In this document: piece by piece, positions 52,845 to 62,309 of the stretch
Position numbering within the stretch: the first letter of the stretch is position 1
How the letters are laid out: each line of letters begins with the position of its first letter
Origin: Anaerostipes amylophilus
GTDB taxonomy: Bacteria; Bacillota; Clostridia; Lachnospirales; Lachnospiraceae
Direction of reading: 5' to 3'
NCBI RefSeq assembly: GCF_025567365.1
Contig: NZ_JAOQJG010000006.1
Coordinates: forward strand, 1-64,000
DNA: 64,000 nt
The notes under the pieces: generated by a model
Databases searched by the model: none
What the model was told of the DNA's origin: nothing
What the model saw: only the letters and a program-made list of their open reading frames with translations
Program-made: the position numbers and the translations under genes

Positions 52845-53792
52845 ATGAGCGAAACATTATATCATGTGTCAGCCAATCCTCATGTAAGAGATAATGGTTC
52901 AACACAAAAGATTATGTTAGATGTTATCATCGCATTACTACCCGCTACAATTTTTGGTATCTATATCTTTGGAGCATCTGCGGCACTGACAGTTGCAATT
53001 TCTGTTGCTACCTGTGTTGTCGTTGAGTATATTTACCAGAAACTTATGAAACAGCCAATCACAGTAAGTGACTTAAGTGCGGCATTAACCGGACTGTTAC
53101 TTGCATTAAACTTACCACCAGAGGTACCATTCTGGATGCCGATCTTAGGTGGAATTTTCGCGATCATCGTTGTAAAACAGGTATTCGGTGGACTAGGACA
53201 GAACTTCATGAACCCAGCCCTTGGTGCAAGATGTTTCTTAATGATCTCATTTGCAGCAAGAATGACAACATTTACATATGATGGTGTAACAACAGCAACA
53301 CCACTTGCTGTTATGGAACAGGGAAAAAGCGTAGATGTTATGAAATCATTCTTAGGATTTATCCCAGGAACGATCGGTGAAACATCTGCATTATTACTGA
53401 TCATCGGTGGAGCATATTTAGTATTTAAGAAAGTCATCTCTCCGATCATCCCATGTGTTTATGTTGCAGTTGTAGCAATCTTCGTACTGATCTTCGGTGG
53501 TCATGGATTTGATCTATCTTACATGGCAGCACAGATCTTCAGTGGTGGATTAATGTTAGGTGCGATCTTCATGGCAACAGACTACGTAACATCTCCAATT
53601 ACAAAGAACGGAAAGATCATCTATGCGATCGTTCTTGGTATTTTAACTGGATTATTCCGTCTGTTCGGACCAATGGCTGAAGGTGTATCTTACTCTATCA
53701 TCATTGCCAACTTATTAGTTCCACTGATCGAGAGAGTGACAGTACCAACTCCATTTGGAATCGTAAAAAAAGGAGGTAAGAGCAATGAATAA
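52845..53792 (+). CDS. rnfD: Electron transport complex subunit RnfD
   Basis: A 315-aa membrane subunit with about nine helices. The covalent FMN site is in DGVTTATPLA (Thr accepted by the flavin transferase). PALGARCFLMISFA and FMATDYVTSPITKNGKIIYA are family segments. It overlaps rnfG by 8 nt. Confidence 0.95.
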   Translation: MSETLYHVSANPHVRDNGSTQKIMLDVIIALLPATIFGIYIFGASAALTVAISVATCVVVEYIYQKLMKQPITVSDLSAALTGLLLALNLPPEVPFWMPILGGIFAIIVVKQVFGGLGQNFMNPALGARCFLMISFAARMTTFTYDGVTTATPLAVMEQGKSVDVMKSFLGFIPGTIGETSALLLIIGGAYLVFKKVISPIIPCVYVAVVAIFVLIFGGHGFDLSYMAAQIFSGGLMLGAIFMATDYVTSPITKNGKIIYAIVLGILTGLFRLFGPMAEGVSYSIIIANLLVPLIERVTVPTPFGIVKKGGKSNE

Positions 53793-54396
53793 GAATCTCG
53801 TAATGGATTGTATTAAATTATGTGTGATCACATTAATTGCAGGACTCCTTTTAGGTATCGTATATAACGTAACAAAAGCACCGATCGCCGCACAGGAAGA
53901 GAAGACAAAACAGGAAGCTTACAAAGCCGTATTCGAAGACGCAGCGAAATTTGATACAGTAAAATTAGATCAGAAAGACGTAGCGGCTGTCTTAAAGAAA
54001 AATGATCTTGGACAGAACACAATTTCTGAAGTCGTAAAAGCAGTTGACAAAAACGGAAAAGAACTTGGATATGTATTCTCTGTAACAAACCCAGAAGGAT
54101 ACGGTGGAGATGTAACTTTATCCGTAGGTGTCAGAGATGATGGAACAGTCAATGGTTATGAAACATTATCCATCAGCGAAACAGCTGGTTTAGGTATGAA
54201 AGCCAAAGAACCAGAATTTAAGAGTAACTTTAAAAACAAAAAAGCAGACAGATTTGAAGTTGTAAAAGATGGATCTGGTAAGAACGATGATTCTAAAGTA
54301 GATGCCATCAGTGGTGCAACGATCACTAGCCGTGCTGTCACAAGTGCAGTTAACAGCTGTGTTGCATATTCAAAGAGCCTGAAGGGAGGTAATTAA
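53785..54396 (+). CDS. rnfG: Electron transport complex subunit RnfG
   Basis: A 203-aa subunit anchored by one N-terminal helix (residues ~8-30) with an extracytoplasmic FMN-binding domain. The flavinylation motif is DAISGATITSRAV. YGGDVTLSVGV and SETAGLGMKAKEP match the family. AAAGGAGG precedes the ATG. It is preceded by rnfD with an 8-nt overlap and followed at once by rnfE. Confidence 0.95.
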   Translation: MNKNLVMDCIKLCVITLIAGLLLGIVYNVTKAPIAAQEEKTKQEAYKAVFEDAAKFDTVKLDQKDVAAVLKKNDLGQNTISEVVKAVDKNGKELGYVFSVTNPEGYGGDVTLSVGVRDDGTVNGYETLSISETAGLGMKAKEPEFKSNFKNKKADRFEVVKDGSGKNDDSKVDAISGATITSRAVTSAVNSCVAYSKSLKGGN

Positions 54397-54398
54397 AC

Positions 54399-55103
54399 AT
54401 GAAACCAAATCCAATGGAACGATTGATTAATGGTATCGTAAAAGAAAACCCTACCTTCGTATTAATGTTAGGTATGTGTCCTACATTAGCAGTAACAACA
54501 TCTGCGATCAACGGTGCAGGAATGGGGCTTTCAACAACAGCCGTATTAATGTTTTCTAACATGATCATTTCCGCATTAAGAAATGTCATCCCTGATCGTG
54601 TACGTATCCCAGGATACATCGTAGTTATCGCATCTCTGGTAACGATCGTACAGTTCTTATTACAGGGATATGTTCCAGCAGTTAACGATGCATTAGGATT
54701 ATATATCCCACTGATCGTAGTAAACTGTATCATCCTTGGACGTGCAGAATCCTTTGCAGCAAAGAATGGACCAATCAACTCCTTCTTTGACGGACTTGGA
54801 ATGGGACTTGGATTTACAATTGCCCTGACAATTTTAGGAGCATTCCGTGAATTATTAGGAGCAGGACAGATCTTTGGAATGCAGGTAATGCCATCTGCAT
54901 ATGAACCAATCACAATCTTTATTCTGGCACCTGGAGCATTCTTTGTACTTGCATGCTTAGTAGCAATCCAGAATAAAGTTAAGAGCAAAAAACCTCAGAA
55001 ACCAGGACAGCCACAGACAAGTGGATGTGGAGACTGTGCTCACTGTGGAAACAGTGCTTGTGGTTCCAGAAGCTTTTTTGACACAACTGTAGATGACAAA
55101 TAA
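54399..55103 (+). CDS. rnfE: Electron transport complex subunit RnfE with Cys-rich tail
   Basis: A 234-aa membrane subunit with six helices; family segments are NPTFVLMLGMCPTLAVTTSA, RVRIPGYIVVIASLVTIVQ and GLGMGLGFTIALTILGAFRE. After the last helix comes a ~35-residue soluble extension containing GCGDCAHCGNSACGS, a CX2CX2CX4C cluster absent from well-known proteobacterial RnfE. It might bind metal. It lies between rnfG and rnfA. Confidence 0.94.
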   Translation: MKPNPMERLINGIVKENPTFVLMLGMCPTLAVTTSAINGAGMGLSTTAVLMFSNMIISALRNVIPDRVRIPGYIVVIASLVTIVQFLLQGYVPAVNDALGLYIPLIVVNCIILGRAESFAAKNGPINSFFDGLGMGLGFTIALTILGAFRELLGAGQIFGMQVMPSAYEPITIFILAPGAFFVLACLVAIQNKVKSKKPQKPGQPQTSGCGDCAHCGNSACGSRSFFDTTVDDK

Positions 55104-55114
55104 GGAGGATCAGA

Positions 55115-55690
55115 ATGAAAAGTTTATTGTTAATTGCCATCGGCTCAGCCCTGGTAAATAACGTTGTATTAAGCCAGTTCCTTGGTTTATGTCCTTTCCT
55201 TGGAGTTTCTAAGAAAGTTGAGACAGCAGCCGGAATGGGTGCAGCCGTTCTCTTCGTTATTACCATCGCATCAGCAGTTACAAATTTAATTTATACATTT
55301 TTATTAGTACCAACAGATTTAACATACTTAAATACGATCGTATTTATCCTGGTAATCGCAGCATTAGTACAGTTCGTAGAAATGGTATTAAAGAAATCTA
55401 TGCCAGCATTATATGAATCTCTGGGAGTATTCCTTCCACTGATCACAACAAACTGTGCAGTTCTTGGTACAGCATTAACAAACGTACAGAACGACTATAG
55501 TTTCATCGCCAGCATAGTCAATGGTATTGGTATCTCTGTAGGATTCTTAATTGCCATCGTGATCCTTGCTGGTATCCGTGAAAAGATGGAATACAACAAC
55601 ATCCCAGAATCTTTCAAAGGAATGCCTATCACACTGTTAACAGCAGGATTAATGGCGATCGCATTCTTCGGATTCTCAGGACTTATTTAG
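55115..55690 (+). CDS. rnfA: Electron transport complex subunit RnfA
   Basis: A 191-aa integral membrane subunit with six helices, homologous to RnfE in inverted topology. It carries NNVVLSQFLGLCPFLGVSKK with the conserved Cys that helps hold the intramembrane iron-sulfur centre with RnfE, and LITTNCAVLGTAL. AAGGAGG precedes the ATG. Confidence 0.95.
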   Translation: MKSLLLIAIGSALVNNVVLSQFLGLCPFLGVSKKVETAAGMGAAVLFVITIASAVTNLIYTFLLVPTDLTYLNTIVFILVIAALVQFVEMVLKKSMPALYESLGVFLPLITTNCAVLGTALTNVQNDYSFIASIVNGIGISVGFLIAIVILAGIREKMEYNNIPESFKGMPITLLTAGLMAIAFFGFSGLI

Positions 55691-55702
55691 GAGGTAAAGA
55701 AG

Positions 55703-56554
55703 ATGAATATATCAGCAATTTTACTTGCCATGGTTGTTGTCGGAGGAACCGGTCTGCTTATCGCAATCTTACTGGGAATTGCCTCAGAGAAATTTAAAGT
55801 TCCTGTAGACGAGAAGGAAGTGGCTATCCGTGCAGAACTTCCAGGAAATAACTGTGGTGGTTGTGGATACGCAGGTTGTGATGGACTTGCAAAAGCAATC
55901 GCAAATGGAGAAGCACCAGTCAATGGCTGTCCAGTTGGTGGAGCAGCAGCCGCTGAAAAGATCAGTGCGATCATGGGTGTTGAAGCCGGAGAATTCGTAA
56001 AGAAAGTCGCATTCGTTAAATGTGCCGGAACTTGCGAAAAAGCATCTGACAAATACCAGTATTCTGGAGTTCAGAGCTGTATCGAAGCTATGAACGTACC
56101 AGGTGCAGGACCAAAAGGATGCGAATTTGGATGTATGGGATTTGGAAGCTGTGCAGCAGTATGTCCAGAAAATGCGATCTCTATCGTGAACGGAATCGCT
56201 CACATCGATGAAGAAGCATGTGTAGGATGTGGAAAATGTGCAGAAACATGTCCAAAATCTTTAATCGACCTTGTACCAGAAAATAAGAAAACAAGAGTAC
56301 AGTGCAGCTCTAAAGAATTCGGTAAACAGGTAATGTCTGTATGTAAGGCAGGATGTATCGGATGTAAAGCATGTGAAAAAGTATGTAAACTTGGAGCAAT
56401 TAAGGTTGAAAACAACATTGCACAGATCGATTATGAAAAATGTGTAGGTTGTGGATTATGTGCAGGTAAATGTCCAAAAGGAATCATTACAGGAAAGAAA
56501 TTAGTTCCTAAGAAACCAGCACCTAAAAAACCAGTAGAAAAGAAAGAAGCTTAA
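55703..56554 (+). CDS. rnfB: Electron transport complex subunit RnfB
   Basis: A 283-aa polyferredoxin subunit that takes electrons from ferredoxin. One N-terminal membrane helix, then the [4Fe-4S] motif NNCGGCGYAGC in the domain shared with FeS-binding proteins, then several ferredoxin-type CX2CX2CX3C motifs (CVGCGKCAETCP, CIGCKACEKVC, CVGCGLCAGKCP, and CMGFGSCAAVCP with a Gly-Phe spacer). The tail is Lys/Pro-rich (KKPAPKKPVEKKEA). Last gene of the operon. Confidence 0.95.
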   Translation: MNISAILLAMVVVGGTGLLIAILLGIASEKFKVPVDEKEVAIRAELPGNNCGGCGYAGCDGLAKAIANGEAPVNGCPVGGAAAAEKISAIMGVEAGEFVKKVAFVKCAGTCEKASDKYQYSGVQSCIEAMNVPGAGPKGCEFGCMGFGSCAAVCPENAISIVNGIAHIDEEACVGCGKCAETCPKSLIDLVPENKKTRVQCSSKEFGKQVMSVCKAGCIGCKACEKVCKLGAIKVENNIAQIDYEKCVGCGLCAGKCPKGIITGKKLVPKKPAPKKPVEKKEA

Positions 56555-56581
56555 TCTTTCTTCATAATGATAATAATAAAG

Positions 56582-56620
56582 AAGCAGAAGATTCTAGAGA
56601 TTGGATCTTCTGCTTTTTTC
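56582..56620 (+). terminator. Intrinsic terminator after rnf operon
   Basis: AAGCAGAAGAT (56582-56592) pairs with ATCTTCTGCTT (56605-56615), followed by a T-run. Confidence 0.9.
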
Positions 56621-56679
56621 TGCGTCTATTTATCGAAAAAAAGAATACTATTATAATAGGAAGAAAAAGGATTTCCGAC

Positions 56680-56931
56680 ATGAAATTTCTCGAACTTCGG
56701 CAAAAAGATGTGATCAATTGTAACACAGGTGAATGCTTAGGATTTGTCTTAGACCTCGAATTTGAAATACATACTGGACAGATCTGCTATCTGATCGTGC
56801 CCAAAACAACAAAGATGATCCTGTGCCTTGGGAAAAAGAATAAAATCTATAAAATTCCATACAAATGTGTCGTGAGGATCGGAAGAGACACCATTTTAGT
56901 CGATATTAATGAAAAAGAATGCCTGAAATAA
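56680..56931 (+). CDS. YlmC/YmxH family PRC-barrel protein
   Basis: An 83-aa PRC-barrel protein of the YlmC/YmxH sporulation-linked family. Pattern: LRQKDVINCNTGECLGFVLD, then LIVPKTTKM, IPYKCVVRIGRDTILVDI. Start context is weaker (AAAAAGGA). It has its own position between the rnf terminator and nrdR. Exact role unknown; relatives are linked to sporulation. Confidence 0.82.
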   Translation: MKFLELRQKDVINCNTGECLGFVLDLEFEIHTGQICYLIVPKTTKMILCLGKKNKIYKIPYKCVVRIGRDTILVDINEKECLK

Positions 56932-57001
56932 AAGAAAAGCTTTTATTTCATGGCAAAAAATGATATACTTCAAGCAGAAAAAAACACGGAGGTACAAGAA
57001 G

Positions 57002-57451
57002 ATGAGATGCCCATATTGTGGAAGCGAGAATTCCAGAGTCGTAGATTCCAGACCGGCAGAAGACAACAATGCGATCCGTAGAAGAAGACAATGCGATGAA
57101 TGCGGAAAGCGTTTTACAACTTATGAGAAGATAGAGACAGAACCATTAAGCGTTATCAAGAAAGATAAGACAAGACAGCTTTATGACCGAAGCAAAATAA
57201 GAAATGGAATCGTACAATCCTGTCACAAACTTCCAGTCTCCATGGGACAGATCGAAGCAGCGATCGATGAGATCGAGACAAAGATCTACAACATGGGAAC
57301 AAGAGAAGTGGAGTCATCCGTGATCGGAGAGATGGTCATGGACAAATTAAAAGACTTAAATGAAGTTGCATATGTAAGATTCGCAGCCATCTATCGCGAA
57401 TTTAAAGATGTGAACACCTTTATGAGTGAATTAAAGAAATTATTGAAATAA
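57002..57451 (+). CDS. nrdR: Transcriptional repressor NrdR
   Basis: A 149-aa regulator of ribonucleotide reductase genes. N-terminal zinc ribbon with MRCPYCG and QCDECGKRFTTYE, then an ATP-cone domain (SVIKKDKTRQLYDRSKIRNG). GGAGG precedes ATG 57002; an in-frame ATG at 56960 has none. No nrd gene is in the window. Confidence 0.95.
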   Translation: MRCPYCGSENSRVVDSRPAEDNNAIRRRRQCDECGKRFTTYEKIETEPLSVIKKDKTRQLYDRSKIRNGIVQSCHKLPVSMGQIEAAIDEIETKIYNMGTREVESSVIGEMVMDKLKDLNEVAYVRFAAIYREFKDVNTFMSELKKLLK

Positions 57452-57476
57452 GTACGATTGTTTTGAATATACAGTA

Positions 57477-57505
57477 TTGTAAAAATATTACTTTTGTGAT
57501 AGACT
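57477..57505 (+). promoter_or_regulatory. Putative promoter for comM-dprA
   Basis: TTGTAA (57477-57482), a 17-nt spacer and TAGACT (57500-57505), ~47 nt upstream of the comM start. Confidence 0.5.
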
Positions 57506-57551
57506 AACCATATCATTTTGAAACCAGCTTCTTTTTTGAGAAGAGAAGGAG

Positions 57552-59096
57552 TTGAGTACTATTTATCAGGAAGTAATCACAGGAATCGTCAGTGGAGTGA
57601 GCGGAAGACTCATCCACGTCGAAGTAGAGATCAGAAATGGCCTGCCATATTTCACCATGGTAGGCTATCTTTCTAAAGAATCCATGGAAGCAAAAGAGCG
57701 CGTTGCATCAGCACTACGCTCCATCGGCCATCCCCTGCCATCCATGAAGATCACAGTCAACTTATCCCCAGCCAATATAAGAAAGAATGGAACTGCGTTC
57801 GATTTCCCAATCGCCGTGGCTTTTTTAGGGTGTCTGAATTTAATCGATGCAAGCAAATTAGAGGATATCTGCATTATGGGAGAATTAGGGTTAAATGGCA
57901 AGATCAGAGGGGTTGGAAACTGTCTTCCAATTGTTTTAGAAGCAAGAAAAAAAGGAATCCATAAGTTTTTTGCGGCAAGGGAAGATGCCAATTCCCTAAG
58001 AGGAATGGAAGATATCGAAGTCATATTTATGGATAGCTTACAAGATGTTTTGGACTATTTTCATGGAACGTATCAACAAAGATGCTACATAGATACAACA
58101 CAATATCAGAAAGAAGAAACAGAAGAAGATTTTAGCGATATCATAGGTCAGAAACATTTAAAAAGAGCGATAGAAATTGCTGTCACTGGAAGACATCATT
58201 TACTGATCATTGGATCTCCGGGATCAGGAAAAACAATGGCAGCTAGAAGAATTCCGACAATCCTTCCACCATTATCAAAAGAAGAGAAAATGGAAGTTCA
58301 GGCAATCTATGATGCGACAGGAATCCAAAGATATTTAGAAGACAACACTCGTCCATTTCGCCAGCCACATCCAATGATCCCCAAGGCAGCGTTTCTTGGA
58401 GGAGGCAAGACACCGACCGCAGGAGAGATCACATTAGCGCATCATGGGATCTTATTTCTGGATGAATTTATGGAATTTAAAACCGAATGTATCGAAGCAC
58501 TCAGACAGCCACTAGAAGATGGAACGATCGATATCACCAGAAATGGGATCTATCATCAGTTTCCAGCCGATTTTCAACTGATCGCAACGATGAATCCATG
58601 TCCTTGCGGTTATGGACTGGAAGACGGGATCTGTCGATGTACCTATCATGAAAAGAAACGTTATCTAAAGAAATTATCAGGGCCGATCCTAGACCGATTT
58701 GACATGGTTTTATGTATCAGTAAAAAAGATCACAACTTACAAAAAGCGAAACAAAAAGAAATGGTAGAAACGTCCAGTCAGATCAAAAAACGGATCAAAA
58801 CAACCATCCAAAGAGAAAAAAATTTACTAAAAAATGATTCCTGCAATGCTATCGGTCAATTAAGCCACATACAGTTAAACAAGATCATTCATTTATCGAA
58901 AGAATGCAAAGAGATCTTAGACATTGCCTACCAATCCGGCAAGATCACAAGACGAGGAATGGATAAGATTTTAAAAGTAGCGTTAACAATCATGCTGATG
59001 GAAAATGAATCCGAGATCAAACCAATTCACTTAATGGAAGCTATGACTTTTCGAAACACAGATTTTATCAGAGAGGTGCTGGAATATGGAAGATAA
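57552..59096 (+). CDS. comM: YifB/ComM family Mg-chelatase-like AAA ATPase
   Basis: A ~514-aa AAA+ ATPase related to ComM, a hexameric helicase that promotes branch migration during DNA uptake. N-terminal Lon-protease-like fold (~1-170), then Walker A GSPGSGKTMAARR, Walker B ILFLDEFMEF and the C-terminal Mg-chelatase segment. TTG at 57552 is given as start, but it directly abuts AAGGAG; ATT at 57561, nine nt from that site, would give MYQEV, closer to relatives. It overlaps dprA by 11 nt. Confidence 0.88.
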   Translation: MSTIYQEVITGIVSGVSGRLIHVEVEIRNGLPYFTMVGYLSKESMEAKERVASALRSIGHPLPSMKITVNLSPANIRKNGTAFDFPIAVAFLGCLNLIDASKLEDICIMGELGLNGKIRGVGNCLPIVLEARKKGIHKFFAAREDANSLRGMEDIEVIFMDSLQDVLDYFHGTYQQRCYIDTTQYQKEETEEDFSDIIGQKHLKRAIEIAVTGRHHLLIIGSPGSGKTMAARRIPTILPPLSKEEKMEVQAIYDATGIQRYLEDNTRPFRQPHPMIPKAAFLGGGKTPTAGEITLAHHGILFLDEFMEFKTECIEALRQPLEDGTIDITRNGIYHQFPADFQLIATMNPCPCGYGLEDGICRCTYHEKKRYLKKLSGPILDRFDMVLCISKKDHNLQKAKQKEMVETSSQIKKRIKTTIQREKNLLKNDSCNAIGQLSHIQLNKIIHLSKECKEILDIAYQSGKITRRGMDKILKVALTIMLMENESEIKPIHLMEAMTFRNTDFIREVLEYGR

Positions 59097-60168
59097 ATTA
59101 TACTGGTACTGGCTGTGTGGCAAAGTCATGTTGCCGATCAAGAAACAAAAAGAACTGATGGATATCTTCATTCATCCAAAAGAACTCTATAAGATCACCC
59201 CAGAAATCCTAAAGGAACGCATGACAGATCTTGAATACGGTCGTTTCATCAACTCAAGAGATGAATCAATGATTCAGAAAGACTATGAAGCTTTGCATCG
59301 TGAAAATATCCGTTTTATTATTCAAAAAGAAGCTGCATATCCGAATCGTTTAAGAAAAATTTATGATGCTCCCTATGGCATCTTTCAAAAAGGCCAGCCA
59401 TATGAAGAAAAAGAACTGTCAATTGCGATCGTAGGGTCAAGATTTCCGACAACTTACGGCTTTGAAATCTCGAAAAAATTCGCAAAAGAGTTGGCAGAGC
59501 AAGGTGTACAGATCATCAGTGGCCTCGCAAGAGGCGTAGATGGGACGGTTCACCGTGAAATAATCGACAAAAAAGGACAAGCTGTTGGAGTTTTAGGATG
59601 TGGGATCGATCTCATTTACCCAAAAGAGAATTTTCAGTTATTTTATGACATGTATGCGAATCAGACAGTTATTTCCGAGTACCCGCCAGGCAGTGAACCA
59701 CTTAAATGGCATTTTCCAGAAAGGAATCGGATCATCAGTGGATTAAGTGATGGAATCCTTGTGACAGAAGCCAGAGAGCGAAGCGGATCACTGATCACAG
59801 CGGATTGTGGGCTTGATCAGAATAAAGAAGTATTTGCAGTTCCCGGAATGATTACCAATAAACATTCCAAAGGCTGCCACGGACTCATCAAACAAGGCGC
59901 AAAATTGGTTGAAAATGTCGACGATATTTTAACAGAATTTTCAGAATTCACAGGAATTTCACGAAAATTTCCAAAGCTTCATACAAAATCTCTTGCAAAG
60001 GCAGAAAAAAGGGTGTATGATATGTTGAGCTTGAAACCGAAACATATTGATGAGATCTTAAGTGCATCCGGTTTTTCTTATGAAGAAGTGATCAAAGCAT
60101 TATTTCAATTAGAAGCGAAAGGATATATCAAACAGACTCATCAAAATTTATATATCAAAAAAATGTAA
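59086..60168 (+). CDS. dprA: DNA-processing protein DprA
   Basis: A 360-aa single-strand DNA-binding protein that loads RecA on incoming DNA. N-terminal helical (SAM-like) region, Rossmann-like core with AIVGSRFPTTYGFEISKKFA, ISGLARGVDGTVHREII, FPERNRIISGLSDGILVTEA and SGSLITADCGLDQ, and a C-terminal winged-helix (DMLSLKPKHIDEILSASG). It overlaps comM and precedes topA by 17 nt, the common Firmicute order. Confidence 0.94.
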   Translation: MEDKLYWYWLCGKVMLPIKKQKELMDIFIHPKELYKITPEILKERMTDLEYGRFINSRDESMIQKDYEALHRENIRFIIQKEAAYPNRLRKIYDAPYGIFQKGQPYEEKELSIAIVGSRFPTTYGFEISKKFAKELAEQGVQIISGLARGVDGTVHREIIDKKGQAVGVLGCGIDLIYPKENFQLFYDMYANQTVISEYPPGSEPLKWHFPERNRIISGLSDGILVTEARERSGSLITADCGLDQNKEVFAVPGMITNKHSKGCHGLIKQGAKLVENVDDILTEFSEFTGISRKFPKLHTKSLAKAEKRVYDMLSLKPKHIDEILSASGFSYEEVIKALFQLEAKGYIKQTHQNLYIKKM

Positions 60169-60185
60169 ATAAGGGGTAATACTAT

Positions 60186-62294
60186 ATGCCAAAATATCTA
60201 GTTATCGTCGAATCACCGGCGAAAGCAAAAACAATTAAAAAATTCCTGGGCAGAAATTATGAAGTGATTGCGTCCAACGGGCATGTTCGCGATCTGCCAA
60301 AGAGTACCTTAGGAATTGATATCGAGAATGACTTTGAACCAAAGTACATTACGATCCGTGGGAAGGGTGAAGTATTAGCAGCTCTTCGTAAAGCAGTAAA
60401 GAAAGCAGACAAAGTATACCTCGCGACTGACCCGGACCGTGAAGGAGAAGCCATCTCATGGCATTTATATTACGCATTAAAATTGGAAAATAAGAACTAC
60501 AGCCGTATCACATTCAATGAGATCACAAAAACAGCGGTCAAAGATTCCATCAAACATGCAAGAGATATCGACATGAACTTAGTCGATGCACAGCAGGCAA
60601 GACGTGTCCTAGACCGAATCGTAGGATATCAGATCAGCCCAATTCTTTGGGCAAAGATCAAACGAGGATTAAGTGCTGGACGAGTTCAGTCTGTAGCACT
60701 GCGACTCATCTGTGATCGAGAAGAAGAGATCAATTTATTTATTCCACAGGAATACTGGTCGCTCGAAGCCTTATTAGATGTCAAAGGAAGCAAAAAGCCT
60801 TTAGAAGCGAAACTTGTTGGAACCAAAGATCAGAAAATGGAGATCCACAGTGAAGAAGAGATGAATGAGATCTTATCCTATTTAAAGGGAAAAGAATTCA
60901 CAGTAGAAGGGGTAAAAGTTACCGAACGATTAAAGAAAAGCCCACTTCCATTTACAACAAGTACGCTGCAGCAGGATGCATCCAGCAAGTTAAATTTTGC
61001 ACCACAGAAAACCATGCGTATCGCACAGCAGTTATACGAAGGTGTGAACATCAAAGGACAGGGAACGGTCGGTCTGATCACATACTTACGTACAGACTCC
61101 ACACGTATCTCTGTGGAAGCTGATGCAGCAGCCAAAGAATATATCAAAGAAGCTTATGGAGCTGAGTTTGTCGGAGAAGGAACTGTCGCAAAGAAAGACG
61201 ACAAGAAAGTACAGGATGCCCATGAAGCCATCCGCCCAACCTACATGACAAATTCACCAGCAAGCATCAAAGACGAGCTGTCAAGAGATCAGTTCCGTTT
61301 ATACCAGCTGATCTGGAACCGTTTCATGGCAAGCCGTATGGCACCAGCCAAATACGAAAATACATCTGTAAAGATCGCAGCCGGAGATTACCGTTTTAAC
61401 GCATCTGCAAGCAAGATCGCTTTCGATGGATTCTTATCCGTATATAACATTAATAATGAAAAATCCGAAGGAAACTTAATGTTAAAATCCATCGATGAGA
61501 ATACAAAACTTACATTAAATGAACTAGAACCAAAACAGCATTTTACACAACCACCAGCACATTACACAGAAGCATCTCTGGTTAAGACATTAGAGGAATT
61601 TGGAATCGGACGACCAAGTACTTATGCGCCAACAATCTCAACGATTACAGCAAGACGTTATGTTGTCAAAGAAAAGAAGAACTTATATGTCACAGAGCTT
61701 GGAGAAGCAGTCAACAACATGATGAAGAAAGCATTTGCAAGTATCGTTGATGTGAACTTCACAGCGATGATGGAAGGACTTCTTGATATGGTAGAAGAAG
61801 GAAAAGTCCATTGGAAATCCGTCATTGAAAACTTCTATCCAGACTTTGAGATCGCCGTTCAAAATGCTGAGAAAGAATTAGAGAAAGTCAAGATCGAAGA
61901 CGAAGTAACAGACGTTGTCTGTGATGAATGTGGAAGAAACATGGTTGTCAAATATGGACCATACGGAAAATTCCTTGCATGCCCTGGATTCCCAGAATGC
62001 AGAAATACGAAACCACATTTCGAGAAAGTCGGAATCCCATGTCCAATGTGTGGCGGAGAAGTCGTCTTAAAGAAAACGAAAAAAGGAAGAAAATATTACG
62101 GATGCGAAAACAATCCGGAATGCGAATTTATGTCATGGCAGAAACCATCCACAGTCAAATGTGAGAAATGCGGAAGCTATATGATCGAAAAAGGAAAGAA
62201 GCTGGTATGTTCCAATAAAGAATGTGGATTCGTATGCAGCATGCCAGAAGAAGCAAAAGAGAAAGAAACTTCCGGGGAGTCAGTTTCAGAATAA
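60186..62294 (+). CDS. topA: DNA topoisomerase I
   Basis: A 702-aa type IA topoisomerase that relaxes negative supercoils. TOPRIM domain at the N terminus (YLVIVESPAKAKTIKKFLG, ATDPDREGEAISWHL), catalytic Tyr in VGLITYLRTDSTRIS, and FTQPPAHYTEASLVKTLEE. Three C-terminal zinc-ribbon units (CDECGRNMVVKYGPYGKFLAC, GIPCPMCGGE with GCENNPEC, KCEKCGSYM with CSNKEC). It starts after AAGGGG. codY follows 15 nt later. Confidence 0.97.
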   Translation: MPKYLVIVESPAKAKTIKKFLGRNYEVIASNGHVRDLPKSTLGIDIENDFEPKYITIRGKGEVLAALRKAVKKADKVYLATDPDREGEAISWHLYYALKLENKNYSRITFNEITKTAVKDSIKHARDIDMNLVDAQQARRVLDRIVGYQISPILWAKIKRGLSAGRVQSVALRLICDREEEINLFIPQEYWSLEALLDVKGSKKPLEAKLVGTKDQKMEIHSEEEMNEILSYLKGKEFTVEGVKVTERLKKSPLPFTTSTLQQDASSKLNFAPQKTMRIAQQLYEGVNIKGQGTVGLITYLRTDSTRISVEADAAAKEYIKEAYGAEFVGEGTVAKKDDKKVQDAHEAIRPTYMTNSPASIKDELSRDQFRLYQLIWNRFMASRMAPAKYENTSVKIAAGDYRFNASASKIAFDGFLSVYNINNEKSEGNLMLKSIDENTKLTLNELEPKQHFTQPPAHYTEASLVKTLEEFGIGRPSTYAPTISTITARRYVVKEKKNLYVTELGEAVNNMMKKAFASIVDVNFTAMMEGLLDMVEEGKVHWKSVIENFYPDFEIAVQNAEKELEKVKIEDEVTDVVCDECGRNMVVKYGPYGKFLACPGFPECRNTKPHFEKVGIPCPMCGGEVVLKKTKKGRKYYGCENNPECEFMSWQKPSTVKCEKCGSYMIEKGKKLVCSNKECGFVCSMPEEAKEKETSGESVSE

Positions 62295-62309
62295 GGAGAT
62301 AAAATATAG

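Noticed and set aside
53033..53449. Long minus-strand frames opposite rnfD and rnfE (also 54350-54988)
   Set aside because: Shadows of membrane-protein genes; no start signals and no family features.
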